NCBI GenBank assembly: GCA_019843655.1
Contig: JACDQD010000005.1
Coordinates: 8,707,575 to 8,771,574 of the forward strand
DNA: 64,000 bases
Direction of reading: 5' to 3'
Source of the DNA: Lethocerus indicus
Taxonomy: Eukaryota; Arthropoda; Insecta; Hemiptera; Belostomatidae
Shown here: in pieces, positions 22,814 to 61,278 of the stretch
Layout: every line of letters starts with the position of its first letter
Position numbering within the stretch: the stretch's first letter is position 1
Notes under the pieces: model-generated
The model's input: only the letters and a program-made list of their open reading frames with translations
What the model was told of the DNA's origin: nothing
Database searches by the model: none
Translations under genes and position numbers: made by a program

Positions 22814-24203
22814 TTATTCGAACTGCTTTAAAATGACGATGTAATTAGTGGCAGTTGCCACCATCTGTAAATGAAAAGAAATACTTTAGATCGGACATCG
22901 TTCGATCTAATTAATAGCCGAATTAAAATTTTTGTACTCACTGCGTTCAATAAGCCGTAGTCCAGCCTGAAAAATCCGACAGACTTGAATTCGCAAGTCT
23001 TGCTGTACGAAATGTTCAAGCGCAATACGTCCTGTAAAAGTGTCGGTAAGAGCACCGATTAGGACGTATTTGGCACAGAAATAAACGTTTTCAACCTAAA
23101 CCGATAAACAATTACTGTACTCACATCTTTGGTCACAGTTCTCGAAAGGTCCCTCACCATTATCCCGTACAGAAGTCGGTTGAACTCGGTCGACTGAAGC
23201 AATTACCTTCAGGCTAGGATTAATCATTCTAGGGTATATAAATGTATTTAAATACAGCGATTAATTAAATTTATATTTTTTCCGCCAAAGATCCAAGCTC
23301 TCCGGAAGAGTCCGACTCCAAGATAACGCTAATAAAAAATACCTTTTTGCTAGTCGATTCGCAGACGCTGATTACGCCGTGGAGCATCAGGCAGTTGGTG
23401 GCGACATTGCATACGGCGTACGTCATATTCTTGAAGTTCAGGTCGGCCAATACGGTGTAGAGGTAGTAGTTGTCGATGGTGGCGAGGGCGAATAGGGCAG
23501 CGATGGAGATGAGGTTCTGGAGTGAGAAGGCGCGGTCGATGCGGTCGGTGAGGCGGCAGAGGCGGCAGTGGAGGGCGGCGAGGGCGCGGAGGCGGGCCAC
23601 AGTCGGGGGCGGCACCGCGCACACAGAAGCCACAAGGGCCGAGAACTGGGCCTCCGCCGCACCAACGACGAACAGGAAAAGCCCCAGCCCGCTGTGGATA
23701 ATAGTCGCGGCGATCGCGTATCCGGCCATCATCGGGTAGTAGAAGTGGAGAAAGTCGCTCCAGGTCCCGAGCTGTGAGAGGTTGCCGATCGTGTAGAGCG
23801 CGAAGACGACGTACCAAACCCGGGACTCGGTGTAGGCCACCCGCAGGCCCAGAGACCTCATCGACCTCTCGTTCCTCTTAAGGGCCTCCGTGGCCCGGCC
23901 GAGAGGACCTCTGCGCAGGAGGCCCATGAGGAGACAGGCGGCCGCCGTCACCACCTGGGTAGCGAATATGGCGTAGTCCAAGCAGCCGATCAGGTGGTAC
24001 TTCTTGGTGGAGACCTGGGGCTGGTTCAGGGCGCAGTGGTAGTGGCGCGACGTGTGCCTGGCCGCCAGGTAGATAACCACCAGCTGGACTAGGCAGAGCC
24101 AGCAAGCGCACGCCTCACACCAGGGATCCATCCACATCACCTTCAGCACACCCGGCCACGCTCCCAAATACTCCTCCAACTTGGCGTGACACCGCTTCCA
24201 CAT
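22814..24203 (-). CDS. Gustatory receptor 2 (7TM chemoreceptor family)
   Basis: Four exons on the minus strand: 24203-23343 (287 codons), 23193-23125 (23), 23031-22942 (30) and 22864-22814 (16 plus stop). All introns are phase 0, giving 356 residues. Exons 2, 3 and 4 have exactly the sizes of receptor 1 apart from one codon in exon 4, so the two are tandem duplicates that have diverged. C-terminal blocks: TEFNRLLYGIMVRDLSRTV, VGFFRLDYGLLNA and ATNYIVILKQFE, the last matching the gustatory receptor TYhhhhhQF signature. Exon 1 is GC-rich and contains the hydrophobic helices. It starts 563 bp downstream of the IFT172 stop codon, on the same strand. Ligand unknown. Confidence 0.92.
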
Positions 24204-24765
24204 TTTATCCAGTCTTTCCCACTATCCATTAACCGAAACACCCTTTTAACCCAATTACTTCAATGGCTACACTTTTACGGGTCGATTGTGCAAACTAATT
24301 AACGACGAAATCCAGCGAGATAATTACGCGGGATACCATTGTCCTCGCGCTGTCCTTTTTACATCGACCGCTCCACGACTGCACTTTTATCTCACTTTTT
24401 GGAGACAGGGACAATATATATAATAGGGTACTTTGCTCGGAAACAAAGGAAAAGTTTCCCTGAGGAAATTAGTTCGGAACTTAAGGCCGGGCCGAATAGG
24501 TGGGGGCATAACTTTCATATATACCACACAGAACAGAGAATGAATAAAGAGAAACTGCACTTTTAACGCTGAGCAATTGTTATGGAACAAACTACCAAGA
24601 AGAAAAAATCATTTTATACTCATTCTCTATTTTATACCGATCGGCGTTCACCACGACTCTTTCGGAAAGCATCTATAGTTCTACATATATTGTTTGGGTA
24701 CTGAGTTAAGGGTATATGAACAGCTTTTGTTATTATTTCTTACGCGTATATTTCAATTATTATAT

Positions 24766-51279
<26,514 letters not shown>

Positions 51280-51925
51280 CTCTCGAACACTCGGTGCTGA
51301 ACTCGAACGATCGGAGAATAAAAAGCGCCCAAGTTTTGTTGTATACCGTTTATTTATTTCTGAATCAAACTACTGTGATGCGGCCCCGCATCAACTTGTG
51401 TGTTCATAATTGTAGTCATGGCTACGTTATATATAAACACTGGGAGAGTGCGCGTTCGTATTTTTACTAGGGTTTAATATTTAAGGGGGAGGCGAGGATT
51501 TCTGGTGGAAATGCAGGAATTTATTTCATTTATGCGCGAGTTGAAAATCACATGTTTTTTTGTGGGGGTAGAATTTCCGGTAAACAATAGACAAACGGAC
51601 GAAGTTTGAAGTTTATTTTTAATTATGTATGTGGGATGAAATTGTTTATTTTTTTTTAACGAAGAAAGGGATAATGCGCTTTGGAATTTTCTTATTTCTA
51701 ATTAGGTAAGTCAGGGGAGAGAGCGGTTGGCACTACTGAATCGTTATCTGGAGGCATACAAATACAATATGGCCGCCGAGTCGAACGGGTGGTCGCTCGC
51801 CGAGGGTTGTGGTTCGGATTCGACCTTTTGCTCGGCGTGATAGGCAGTGATATCTCCCGTATTCGTCCGCTAGGCCCGGCCCGCGCCTCCACTAGTTCAG
51901 TTACCTAAAAATTCTTACATATGTG
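51280..51925. promoter_or_regulatory. Divergent promoter region between IFT172 and the ZNRF-type gene
   Basis: 646 bp separate the two start codons, which point away from each other. The right half (51,770-51,900) is GC-rich with CpGs and is probably 5' UTR of the ligase gene. The left half holds the X-box-like site. No TATA box is evident. No transposon is recognisable in this interval. Confidence 0.55.
51412..51425 (-). promoter_or_regulatory. Candidate RFX X-box 133 bp upstream of the IFT172 start codon
   Basis: On the plus strand the 14-mer reads GTAGTCATGGCTAC, on the minus strand GTAGCCATGACTAC. It is a near-palindrome and agrees with the X-box consensus RYYNYY-AT-RRNRAC at 12 of 14 positions. 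RFX factors drive intraflagellar transport genes in animals through X-boxes, typically within about 200 bp of the start codon. The two mismatches keep this tentative. Confidence 0.4.
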
Positions 51926-52268
51926 ATGGGCGCTAAGGCAAGCACCGCGAATGGCGAGGACGGCAACGCTCAGAGGACTTTTTCGACCGGGAGCGGTTCG
52001 GAGGTGGGCGGCAGCGGAGGATTCGGTCTGCTCAGGGCGCTGCCCAGTGTCGTATCCAGTGACAGGCAGAGAGCCAGATCTCTGTCAAGTGTACAGGACG
52101 GTAGTGAGAGCATGCACAACGCCGCCGATCCGGCCTTCGACATGGAGTCCGCCGAGACGGACAGCAGCTCGAACGGCGAACACTTGGACAGCCCGCTGCC
52201 GGCCAACATTTCACTTGGACGAGTCTACACGGCCCACTCTTTGCCCTCGCACATCTTCTCATGGAACG
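51926..52268 (+). CDS. ZNRF-type E3 ubiquitin ligase, first coding exon (partial)
   Basis: 114 codons plus one base, then a consensus donor GTAAGC at 52,269. Seen: N-terminal MGAKAS, an N-myristoylation-type start; a Ser/Gly-rich disordered stretch; LLRALPSVVSSDRQRARSLS; and, at the end, AHSLPSHIFSWNG. In ZNRF1/ZNRF2 proteins a myristoylated, Ser-rich N terminus is followed by a LPxHxxxxxG segment leading into the zinc finger and then a RING domain. The finger and RING exons are not in this window, so intron 1 exceeds 11.7 kb. These ligases sit on endosomal, lysosomal or synaptic membranes. The ATG at 51,926 was chosen over the one at 51,921, which meets a stop immediately. The family call rests on the two ends of this exon only. 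Confidence 0.62.
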
Positions 52269-53605
52269 GTAAGCCCTATTATTTGTACCCAGACTTACCG
52301 AAATGACCTTGGCGCTACGCTTCCCACTATATATATATATTTTAGCCTATATACCCATCAGTGTTAACAGTGCGCACAGCTTTGAATCGCTGAATGATTG
52401 TATATATCATTTTGTTTGTCACTCCGTGCATGTTGTCAGTAGATTTTTCGACGTTATCCTGCACTGGATTTTGCGCACCTAAAACGGGTTCGGTGTTTCT
52501 AACATTTTTTTTTAAACCCTCATTTACTTTCTGGTCGAAATGAGCAATAAGTTTATAAGATGTTATCTCCCTTGGTTCACTCGGGTCGAACAATCGGCTG
52601 ATAATGGTCGCCGTTGTTACATAATAACAACGTTGTTTGAAATTTCCAAATTTCGTCGCGCAGCGAAACAGTTTATCTCGCCACTCGATCGTCAGACAAT
52701 TTATTTGCGTTTTTGAACTGTGAAATTTATTCTATTCTGTGGGTCTTTTTTCCCTGCTAATCCCTTTGCAGAGCACCTAGCACAGGCGGCCATGTCTGAC
52801 TGATCTTATCTGTCAGATAGAGCATCATTCATTACCCAAGTTTGTAGAATGCATTTCACTAGAAATTTACTGTTGCATTTTAGAATAGTTGTAGTTCATT
52901 GTAATTTTTGTTGACATTAGACTTTGTCGCTGATACTACACACTATATTTTCCACCAGAATATTGTTGACAATTTCAAGTACAATTTGACATTTATCTGT
53001 CTAATAGAAATATTTATTGGCTGTTCGTATAGTGTACATTTTCTGAATAGAATAAGTGATTATAGCGGTGAAAGAGCACTCCCAGTTGAGGTGGTAACAG
53101 TAGGTTGTACAAAATCAATGACATTTATTTATAAATTTAATACCTCTTGGGAGGAGGGAGAGGGGGGTCTTCTAGCCTGTTAACAGGAAACCTCTTGACA
53201 TACCGTGGTTGAACATTTTATAAGGCTTCTTCATATTTCAAGTAAGTCACAGGCATATGGTTCCCCCTCTGGAGCAATTTATTTTTTTCCCAACTACCTG
53301 CAATGGAATCAAACTGGTGTTGGAATTAACTAGAATATATATAAGGCGCGGTTTAAAAATTGTTTGTGCATTGTTAACAGACGTATTTCGCTAGAGGTGA
53401 AAACGAATGTTTGTTTAGAACACAGAGGTCACAAATAACATTAATTAGTGGAGATAGCAATATACCGCGCATCATGTTTTAAAAATAGTTTTTAAAACAT
53501 GTACAACATATTCAAATGATTTCAATGTAGTTTGTCAGCTTCAATTGTGATCAAATCAAATTAATTCATACTATTTTATTTACTACTTATTTATTTAGAG
53601 AAAAA

Positions 53606-53639
53606 TAATCAATTGCATAATTTTTTATGCAATTGATTA
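53606..53639. repeat. Perfect 15-bp inverted repeat with TTTT loop
   Basis: TAATCAATTGCATAA, TTTT, TTATGCAATTGATTA. It could be a small hairpin; it has no G+C-rich stem or other terminator feature, and lies in AT-rich intron DNA. Confidence 0.7.
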
Positions 53640-55094
53640 ATTTAAAAAATTAATAAATTGTAAATATTATTAGACAATTTGATAAAAAAACTTTTTAGTT
53701 GAACTGCGACAGATGAATGTTGTGGAAAACAGTGATGCCATACAGTTTGTTTTTTTTAAATTATGTAACAAATTACATTTTATTTAATTGTACAAATGTT
53801 CAAGAATGAATCATGTTTTATAGCTACTTAAATGACCCAATGTTACTTCTTTGTAGTTTTTTTTCAAGCTAAAATGTCTAACATATTATAAAATAGTGTA
53901 TTACAATTTATTTATTTCAGTTTATCAGTAACAAAATATGTAATATGAAGTGGTTTCTTTATTCCCTCACTGCTGTGATAATACTGCATGGGGAAAAGTT
54001 GAAAGGGAGAACAGATGAGATCATGGAAGCCGAATGAAAATTTGTATTTTTCAGAGTTTGTATTTTGAGGTATGATTTTTACAATAGGTTTATTTTTTTC
54101 ATTATTCGTAGTAGAGCTCTGTTGGTTTTATACTTAAAAATAGGCTTTATTTATTGACACGAGATTGTGATCATGCGTTTAGACCCCTATGTCCATACAT
54201 TATATAGTTCAACTGTCCCCTTTCTGCAGGTGGCCTAAGCTCTGAGAAGGCGACTCTGAGAATGTCCTCGCAATAGACTGCCACCTTATGTCCAATCAAT
54301 ATGTTATAAGCCTCTAACCTGTCTGGCTGATTCAATTCCGTTTGACCTGTCCCAGCTTGTTTGTTCCTTTTCGTTCAGTTTTGTCAACACTGAACAATGC
54401 TAACACAGTCGTATTCGATGTCGTTATACGGCTTTTATCTTCTTTCCTCTGTCAATAATTTAGCGAGGCACCAGCTTCGACTGTCACACTGCGGCGACAG
54501 GTTTCTCTGTTACACCGTTACACAATATTACATAACAATATTAAGACATATGGCTTATTGTATTTTTTTTTCTATTGTCTATAAATTACTATATAACCAT
54601 TATTCCCTTTTTAAATATAGGTCATTCATTTTGTCCAAATATCAGTCAAATGACTTCAACAAACTGACAGACATAAAATGTTAACGCATTTCTCAACTCA
54701 TCATCTAGGACACAGCCCTACAAAACTAGGCAATATGTTTTATTTTTTCCACGATGAATGACAATGTTATACTTACATGCTAGATATAACCTTGTCTGGG
54801 GTCAATACATGTGTCCGACGATATCTGGCATTGGAGTGTTAAAACATTTATGCAGAGACATGTCATCTTGTCACTTGTTACTTACTCGCCGCGGTGGCCC
54901 GCTCCTGGCCTCTTGCCACGTCAAGTAGCATTCCGTTTCTGAACTAATGTAGCAATAATAAAATTGTACCGACGACTGCCAGGAGCCAACTTAACTGACT
55001 TTTTTTTCGTATAGACTAAAGCTAGACGTGTGGACTGTATTTTACTATTAATGTGGGACTATACTGATTTTCTGGTATGACGGCGTTTCGCAGG

Positions 55095-55170
55095 ACATTT
55101 GAGCAAGTCCCACTTTGGAATCTGGGTCCGACCGAAGAGTTCGATCAACCTTGGGGTCCCCAATACGACG
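55095..55170 (-). mobile_element. Dispersed repeat family 2 relic
   Basis: On the minus strand: GACCCCAAGGTTGATCGAAC, CTTCGGTCGGACCCAGATTC. It matches the 40,930-41,035 copy; the hammerhead-like part is gone. Confidence 0.5.
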
Positions 55171-55700
55171 AGTTATTGTTATATTTATGCGTTTCTCTGA
55201 CCTCTCTTGTTATTGTATTGTAACATAATTTTCTGGATGTATTTTGGGCCCGCCTGCGGCCGATTTGGGCGCCCTTGTGAGAATATCTCCTTGAGATTCC
55301 TCTCTTCCTGTTTGTCCAATATATCACGTGCGACAACCGCGATGGATTTCGTTTAAATTTTTCAACACTCTCAAATTGTGTTTAGCCTATTTTTCGGGTG
55401 GGCCGCATACAGCCAGTGTTATACAGTCCTGAACTGGTGTTCGGTGAATGTATATTGATTTAAGGCGGCGTCTGATATAATAACTAAAAATAAGGGGTTT
55501 GTGTCATCGGCTGTGGCCTCAATTTGGAAGCGCTCTGATCTCCTCTTCCTCCGACCCTACTAGAATCAATAATACTTTATTCCACTTAACTAATCATTGG
55601 AGCATCTATTTTTGAGGAAGCCCTCCTTTCCTCCTTCCTGTCTTCTTCCTCTTCCACGGCGGCCTTTTATATCACGAAACAGAATTACTTCACCGGAATT

Positions 55701-56092
55701 AGTTTAGACTACCTGTGTTGTGGTCTGCGATGGGTTGGAATACCGTAGATTTCGTGTGTTTCTGTCTCCTCTCGCCGGTTCGGTCTTTTGCTAGACCGGT
55801 CAATCCTCAATTGATATCTGAGCACGGCCAGGAAACCCAGAGGAGAACAGCGTACATTGAAATAGGTGTTTAATTAGTTTAGAATACGTGTTTTGTGGTC
55901 TGCAACGGGTTGGACTACCGTAGATTTCATACAGTACAAGTGACAGTGCAGTGAGAAAAAATACCCAACATCCAAAAAACATCCAAAGTGCCAAAAGTGA
56001 GTAACGCCGCTACTGAAGATGGCGAGCAGCCGAAACCGGTCTGGCAAAAGACCAAACCAGCGAGAGGAGACAGAAACACACGAAATCTACAG
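55701..56092. mobile_element. Two foldback pieces inside a 12-bp target duplication
   Basis: A forward arm at 55,701-55,800 and a second unit at about 55,885-56,090 (forward end, then reverse arm with CTGAAGATGGCGAGCAGCCG). The whole block lies between TTCACCGGAATT (55,689-55,700) and TTCGCCGGAATT (56,093-56,104), one mismatch in 12. The inner forward end may be a nested insertion or a rearranged dimer. Confidence 0.7.
56009..56045 (+). ncRNA. Hammerhead-like ribozyme motif, second well-kept copy
   Basis: GCTA, CTGAAGA (56,013-56,019), extra T, GGC/GCC stem around GAGCA, GAAAC, CG, GTC, TGGC. The outer stem is GCUA/UGGC with one U-G pair. Same architecture as 74-112. Confidence 0.35.
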
Positions 56093-57504
56093 TTCGCCGG
56101 AATTCTTATATAAAATGTTTTGTGTATTTTTTGTTCTCGCTTTTGTCATTGTATTTTTTTTTGTGATACGGCTTCGGTGATACAGTGTCCGGGTTCTGTT
56201 TGAACTTTCTGAAGCGTTCATTTAATTTGGACGACCCGTTTTGTTGGCCCCAGCTTTCCGCCGGATCGATCCCTTCTGCCCGCCGTCTTCAGTAGTCCCT
56301 CCGTGAGTGATTCGTCATAGTGCGGCGGCGGTACGCTATTGAAGGTGGCGAGAAGCCGTATACCAATACTCGGCCGACCCCACATCAGGATACCTCAGAG
56401 GGAACCGACATGACTATGATGAACACATTGGAGTCGCCAAAACCGGTCTAGCAAATGACCGGGGACGGAAGATGGCAAGAACAGCGGTACTTATCAGAGT
56501 CAGAACTTGAGTGGTGAGAGAAAAAACCAAAGAAATACCAGCCAGCCAGGTGAATCTACTACTCCTTCAAAACCGTCAAAAATGAAGAATAGCCTCAGGA
56601 GTGATGTTATATACCATGGGCAAATACAATAAAATTTAATATTGCTAAATTATTTCGTCTTGTTTTTTCTTAATTATATTTTCCTACATGTGTACTTTAA
56701 ATATCACTTAATTAATTAAATTTGAATTTGTGTTTTTAATACTATGTAACTTTGGTGTGGCTATTGATATAATAAATGGGAAGAAAACTTTTATTTTTTT
56801 GTACAATCAACTACATATAGTTATTGGTACAAATGTTGAATGTCTTGTTTTTTTCCACGTGAATGTCTCGATAAAAGAGACCACCCAATTATGGCACTTT
56901 TGTCACATGAGCAGTGAAGAAAACTGGAATGCGACTCTTTTTGACCCCCATGACCATGCAATAGAGTAAATGGTATTGAACCCATCTTTTGCGCTATTTA
57001 GCGGATACAAATTTTTCGTGGACGAAACATCGTTGGCCGCCCGCCAAGACGGCTGCGAGTTTTGAGTCTAGAATCTCGCTGCATTTGCTAGCTGCATTGT
57101 TCTTATACGGGCTTATTTTAGTATTTTTTTAATACGCGAAATAATAGTGTAACCCTGTGATATCGGTAAATAATTGGATGTGAGTGGCACTGTTTTTTTT
57201 ATCGTGTAATCTACTGAGTTGTGCAGTGACGTACTATTCGGTTTCGGCTTTTCACCGTCATCAGTGGTGTCTGTACCAGCGGAGTTAGCGCCTCCGGGGG
57301 AACTGGAAGAATTGGATCACGGAATACGACTCGAAACAAAAACCAAAAATTAGCTCAAGGGAAAATATCTTCTAGAACACTATTATTGTAACAACACAAA
57401 AACAACAATTTCAGTAGAGATATTGGGTACAACGTAGCCGGAACAATGGAGCCGTAATCCTTAGTTATTAACGTCGAAAATACACAAGACTCAAAGTTGA
57501 TCTA

Positions 57505-57695
57505 ATCTTCGGTCTCCTGATGGTGGAAACGGTAAAAGTTCCGAAACTTCGGAAGCGGACAAGACCCGGGAGGGCTTCAGGGGGAAACATACACACAGAG
57601 GAAGAATTTTGGACAAACAGGAAGTCAACTCCTGCTAACCGAGGTTCTCCGTACAGTTTTACGGAGAGCTACCTCACCGCAATTTCGCGATAATA
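57505..57695 (+). mobile_element. Dispersed repeat family 2, copy with paired stem II
   Basis: CTGATGG (57,517-57,523), GGAA (57,525-57,528) paired with TTCC (57,539-57,542), GAAAC (57,543-57,547), then GGAAGCGGACAAGACCCGGG and TGCTAACCGAGGTTCTCCG. The order and spacing match 4,681-4,870. Core base A9 is mutated to G here. Confidence 0.55.
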
Positions 57696-58081
57696 GATGA
57701 ACTTGTAGTTTTATTTTATTAGACCGTCGATTTGTGTTTCACATCTAGAAATTTGGTTGCATGTTCATTACATAATTGAACGCGATACGAGAAGGAAAAA
57801 ACGAGATGGCGCAATTCTCCACTGCCGGGGGGTATTGCTCTACACCGCCCGTGGTACCGTGGCGTTGGATAATTGGCGAAAATTTAATTATTATAATTAC
57901 CCGGTTAATGATGATACGAGCGAGAACAATAGGTGCGTAATGCGAATTATCAGACCGCACAGTTGTATGATCCGTGAAATATGGAAAAAAAGAGAAGGGA
58001 AAATTATACCGCCTGGAATGGTTTCTAACGGGAAGTATTTCCAGGATATTTTCGAGATGTCAAAGGGGGTGGGAATAATGG

Positions 58082-58235
58082 ATGGTGGTTTAGAATACCT
58101 TTTTTGTGGTCTGCGAGGAGTTGGAATACCGTAGATTTCGTGTGTTCCTCTCGACGGTTTGGTTCTTCGCTAGACCGGTTTCGGCCGCTCGCCATCTTCA
58201 GTAGCGGTGTTAGTGACTGCACTGTCACTGCCACT
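58082..58235 (+). mobile_element. Foldback-family forward arm
   Basis: GGTTTAGAATACCTTTTTTG at 58,088, GTTGGAATACCGTAGATTTC, TTTCGGCCGCTCGCCATCTT, then CACTGTCACTGCCACTCG. Single arm, ends inside. Confidence 0.8.
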
Positions 58236-58589
58236 CGTGATAACGGATGGGTAAATGGTGGATGGGAATGAAATTTGTGATAACCGTGATTTCATGACTC
58301 GGTCACACTGCAGGTATGATCAGATCGGAAACCTACCGCGGGGGGACAGTGAAGACGTTTCGAATGACTTTCGATTTGAATCTCAGCCTTGTTCCATATT
58401 TGAGATGTAAATCTATTCCTATCAGACGGTAAAGTCGGTTTAGAAATTTTTTGGATTACAAAAAATGAGACATTTTTTGACCGAATTTTGTAGTCATTTG
58501 AGCTCGGTTTTGCAAAATTGCGACGGGCAAAGAGGAGAAGATGGAGAAGAAAAACGCCTTGGACAATTCGCGGCGTGAAGTCACGGCCG

Positions 58590-58642
58590 GATAAAGACTC
58601 GGAGGAGGAGGTGGATGATGAGGAGGAGGTGGAGGAGGGGAC
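58590..58642 (+). repeat. GGA/GGT-rich low-complexity tract
   Basis: Imperfect GAGGAGGAGGTGG units. The proline-rich minus-strand frame over it (58,456-58,644) is a composition artefact. Confidence 0.85.
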
Positions 58643-60309
58643 ACACTAATTAGCGGACGCGACTAGACAGTCACTTTAGTGTTTATTTTTTCGTAGCGCT
58701 CGGAAATTCTACGCCCTACACTAGCGGAATTCCTTCATACACCGCTGTACGCATTTATACGAGTTTCCGAAGTTGGAAATTGAAAACACCTAATGATATC
58801 GCCGCCCGGAATTCGACTCCGCAACATCATTCCGTCAAGTTATATACGATAATCCTTTTTTTAAAATCAACTTTAAGATATAAACGTGTAGACGACAATA
58901 TAAAAACTCCCAAAGTCAGATTCACGCCTCAAATACCAATCGTGTTGTAAACTTTTCTAAAACGCGTCGCCAAACTAGTCAATTACGTGAAAAAAATTCT
59001 GGAACAATAAAAAAAAATGGATTTAAATTTTTAATTTAAGGAGCCCCGCACTTAACAGAGAGCCCCATTTGCCCCAGTCGTAATAAACAGCGTGCTAATG
59101 GGTTTGAATGTGGAGCGTAGAAAAAAAAATACTGGGAGCGATATTTAAGATCTGTGTTTTAGACCGGTTTCGGCCGTACGCCATACTCAGTAGAGTAGTT
59201 TCACGTACTCTGAAGACACAGTACCGGAACTCTGGTACGGTAGAGCGACTGAATGAAGTAAGTGTAGCTTATGTTCTCGGGTTTTTATTGTAAATTTTCC
59301 CGATTATTACAACAATATTGTTAACAATTCAAGATTAATGTATTACAATATTTAAGTACATATATGTAGAAAGGCCAATGGGCCGGAATGCATGTATGAA
59401 TCATCATTTGTATATCGTTTTATCGATGTAGTATTTGTACTTACAGAAAATAAAAATTATTTGTATCTTTGAAGTGTTCATAGTTAGTTTCGGGCCACCG
59501 CCCAAACACGAATATTCGCGCCTGTTTGTCTGGTGAGAATTTCTATCGAAATTCAAATTGGAAATTTCCCATTACGGAGTGTCTGATTACAGAGAGGAGA
59601 TTACGGAAAGTGGTCTCTTGGTTGTTGTGTAATGAGTCTGTTTGGAAGGAGTGAGGGGGTGGGCGGTGGGGGTTCGTCTAGACCGAAAGCAAGAAGAGTG
59701 TGCGCTCTCTAATAGACTCGGCTAATTTTATAAATAGACCGCTCGATCGGGAATTGGAATCTTGAAGTTGTCTTCACCTCCATTTCACAATATCCGATTT
59801 TATCGAACCCAACCGGATATCTCTCGTGATGTCTGCCGTTAGATGGAATGCTCCTTCTTAATTCGTGATATATTCGTTGTCCATTTATGTAATATATTTA
59901 TACAATTCGATAATGACTAGTACAATTGGAATTTTATTATTAAGACTTAAAAATGACTTCAACCTTTGGCCAGAACGATTTTGGCTGCTCGTCATCTTCA
60001 GTAGTTCTCCGTCAGAAGCTCGGCGAGTCACAGTTTAACAACCTGTCTGCACGATTACTGCGGCCGTGATCACTGAGTATTTATTTATAGTTGTTGTGTC
60101 TCTACAATTTTCTCTCCACACCATTGAACCCATTAGCATGACGGTTATTATGTATATGGGCAGAGGTGGGGAAAATGGGTTTAGGAGCGCGGTTCCAATT
60201 AAAAATTTAAATCCATTTTTTTTCAGAATTTTTTCACTTGTATAATTGAAGTTGGCGAAGCGTTCAAGCGCAGGCAGTAGGGTCGATTGAAATAATTGTT
60301 ATGTTTTTT

Positions 60310-60599
60310 AGTTTAGAATACTTGTTTTGTGGTCTGCGAGGGGTTGGAATACCGTGGATTTCGTGTGTTTCTGTCTTCCTCTCGCCGGTTTGGTCTTTTG
60401 TCAGACCGGTTCGGCTGCTCGCCATCTTCAGTAGAGGTGTTAGTCACTTTTGGCAGTTTGGATGTTTTTCCGGCCTTCTCACTGCACTGCCACTGTCAGT
60501 ACAATCCAAAGCGCCAAAAGTGACAAACACCGCTACTGAACCGGTCTGACAAAAGACAAGACCAGCGAGGGGAAACAGAAAGACACGAAATCTACGGTA
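60310..60599. mobile_element. Foldback-family element with 11-bp target duplication
   Basis: Begins GTTTAGAATACTTGTTTTGT and ends CGAAATCTACGGTA, with both arms and a short loop. TTATGTTTTTT flanks it at 60,299-60,309 and 60,600-60,610. This defines one natural end as GTTTAGAATAC and the other as truncated near CTACGGTA. Confidence 0.82.
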
Positions 60600-61278
60600 T
60601 TATGTTTTTTCTTCCTCTAAATTATATTTGCTCATGTGTGCAATTAAGACTTGCGTAGACTGTGGTTTTGCTGATTATAACATATGAGTAACCGGAATGC
60701 GGTTCTGTCCGGCGTGCCCACGCCAGTGGTCCGGGTCGACAGTGCTGACTGGATGCTCTATCTATCGCTAAACGCTTCTTAAGTACCCGGCGGTCAGGGG
60801 CTGGAAAGTGAGAAAGGCGGCGGACATATTTAGGGTGGGTCGGGGTCAAAAAGGGGGTCACTTTTACTATCGATTCGGTGCGGCCATATCGGACATCCTT
60901 GGGCGCCTTTTTTTACCCCTCATCCCCCAGCCCTCAACCTAAGGGCCGAACGAGATCCGTTATCGGGGGCCCCTGGAGGAGGCCCACTGGAGGTTATAAT
61001 TTCCCCGACTTCTAATTTCCTGTGTAGGCCGCACTGCTGGAAGCTTTTCAACTGTTTTTCTCCTTTTCCTCGTTAATAGTCCAATTTACCGATCCGAATC
61101 GACCGTTTTCGACTCTCTTTCGGTTAAGGGCGGGGGGGGGTATTCGTGTCGAAACTAAATTAGGGGCGGGGGGTTTGAACGATTTTGTTGTGATCGGTGT
61201 CGTGCGATTCAAACGAGCGGACGGTCCACGCCATCGACTGTGTACCCCGCCCTATACCTGTATCGAACCCTCTTGGTA

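Larger units (their letters stand above)
52269..61276. other. Probable first intron of the ZNRF-type gene; repeats, no further exon found
   Basis: About 9 kb without a coding exon I can recognise on either strand. I looked for a splice-flanked segment encoding a CPxC zinc finger or a RING and did not find one. 52.6-55 kb is AT-rich and repeat-poor; from 55 kb onward foldback and family 2 repeats return. Confidence 0.55.

Noticed and set aside
58456..58644. Proline-rich frame on the minus strand
   Set aside because: Low-complexity GGA/GGT tract; no flanking coding signal.
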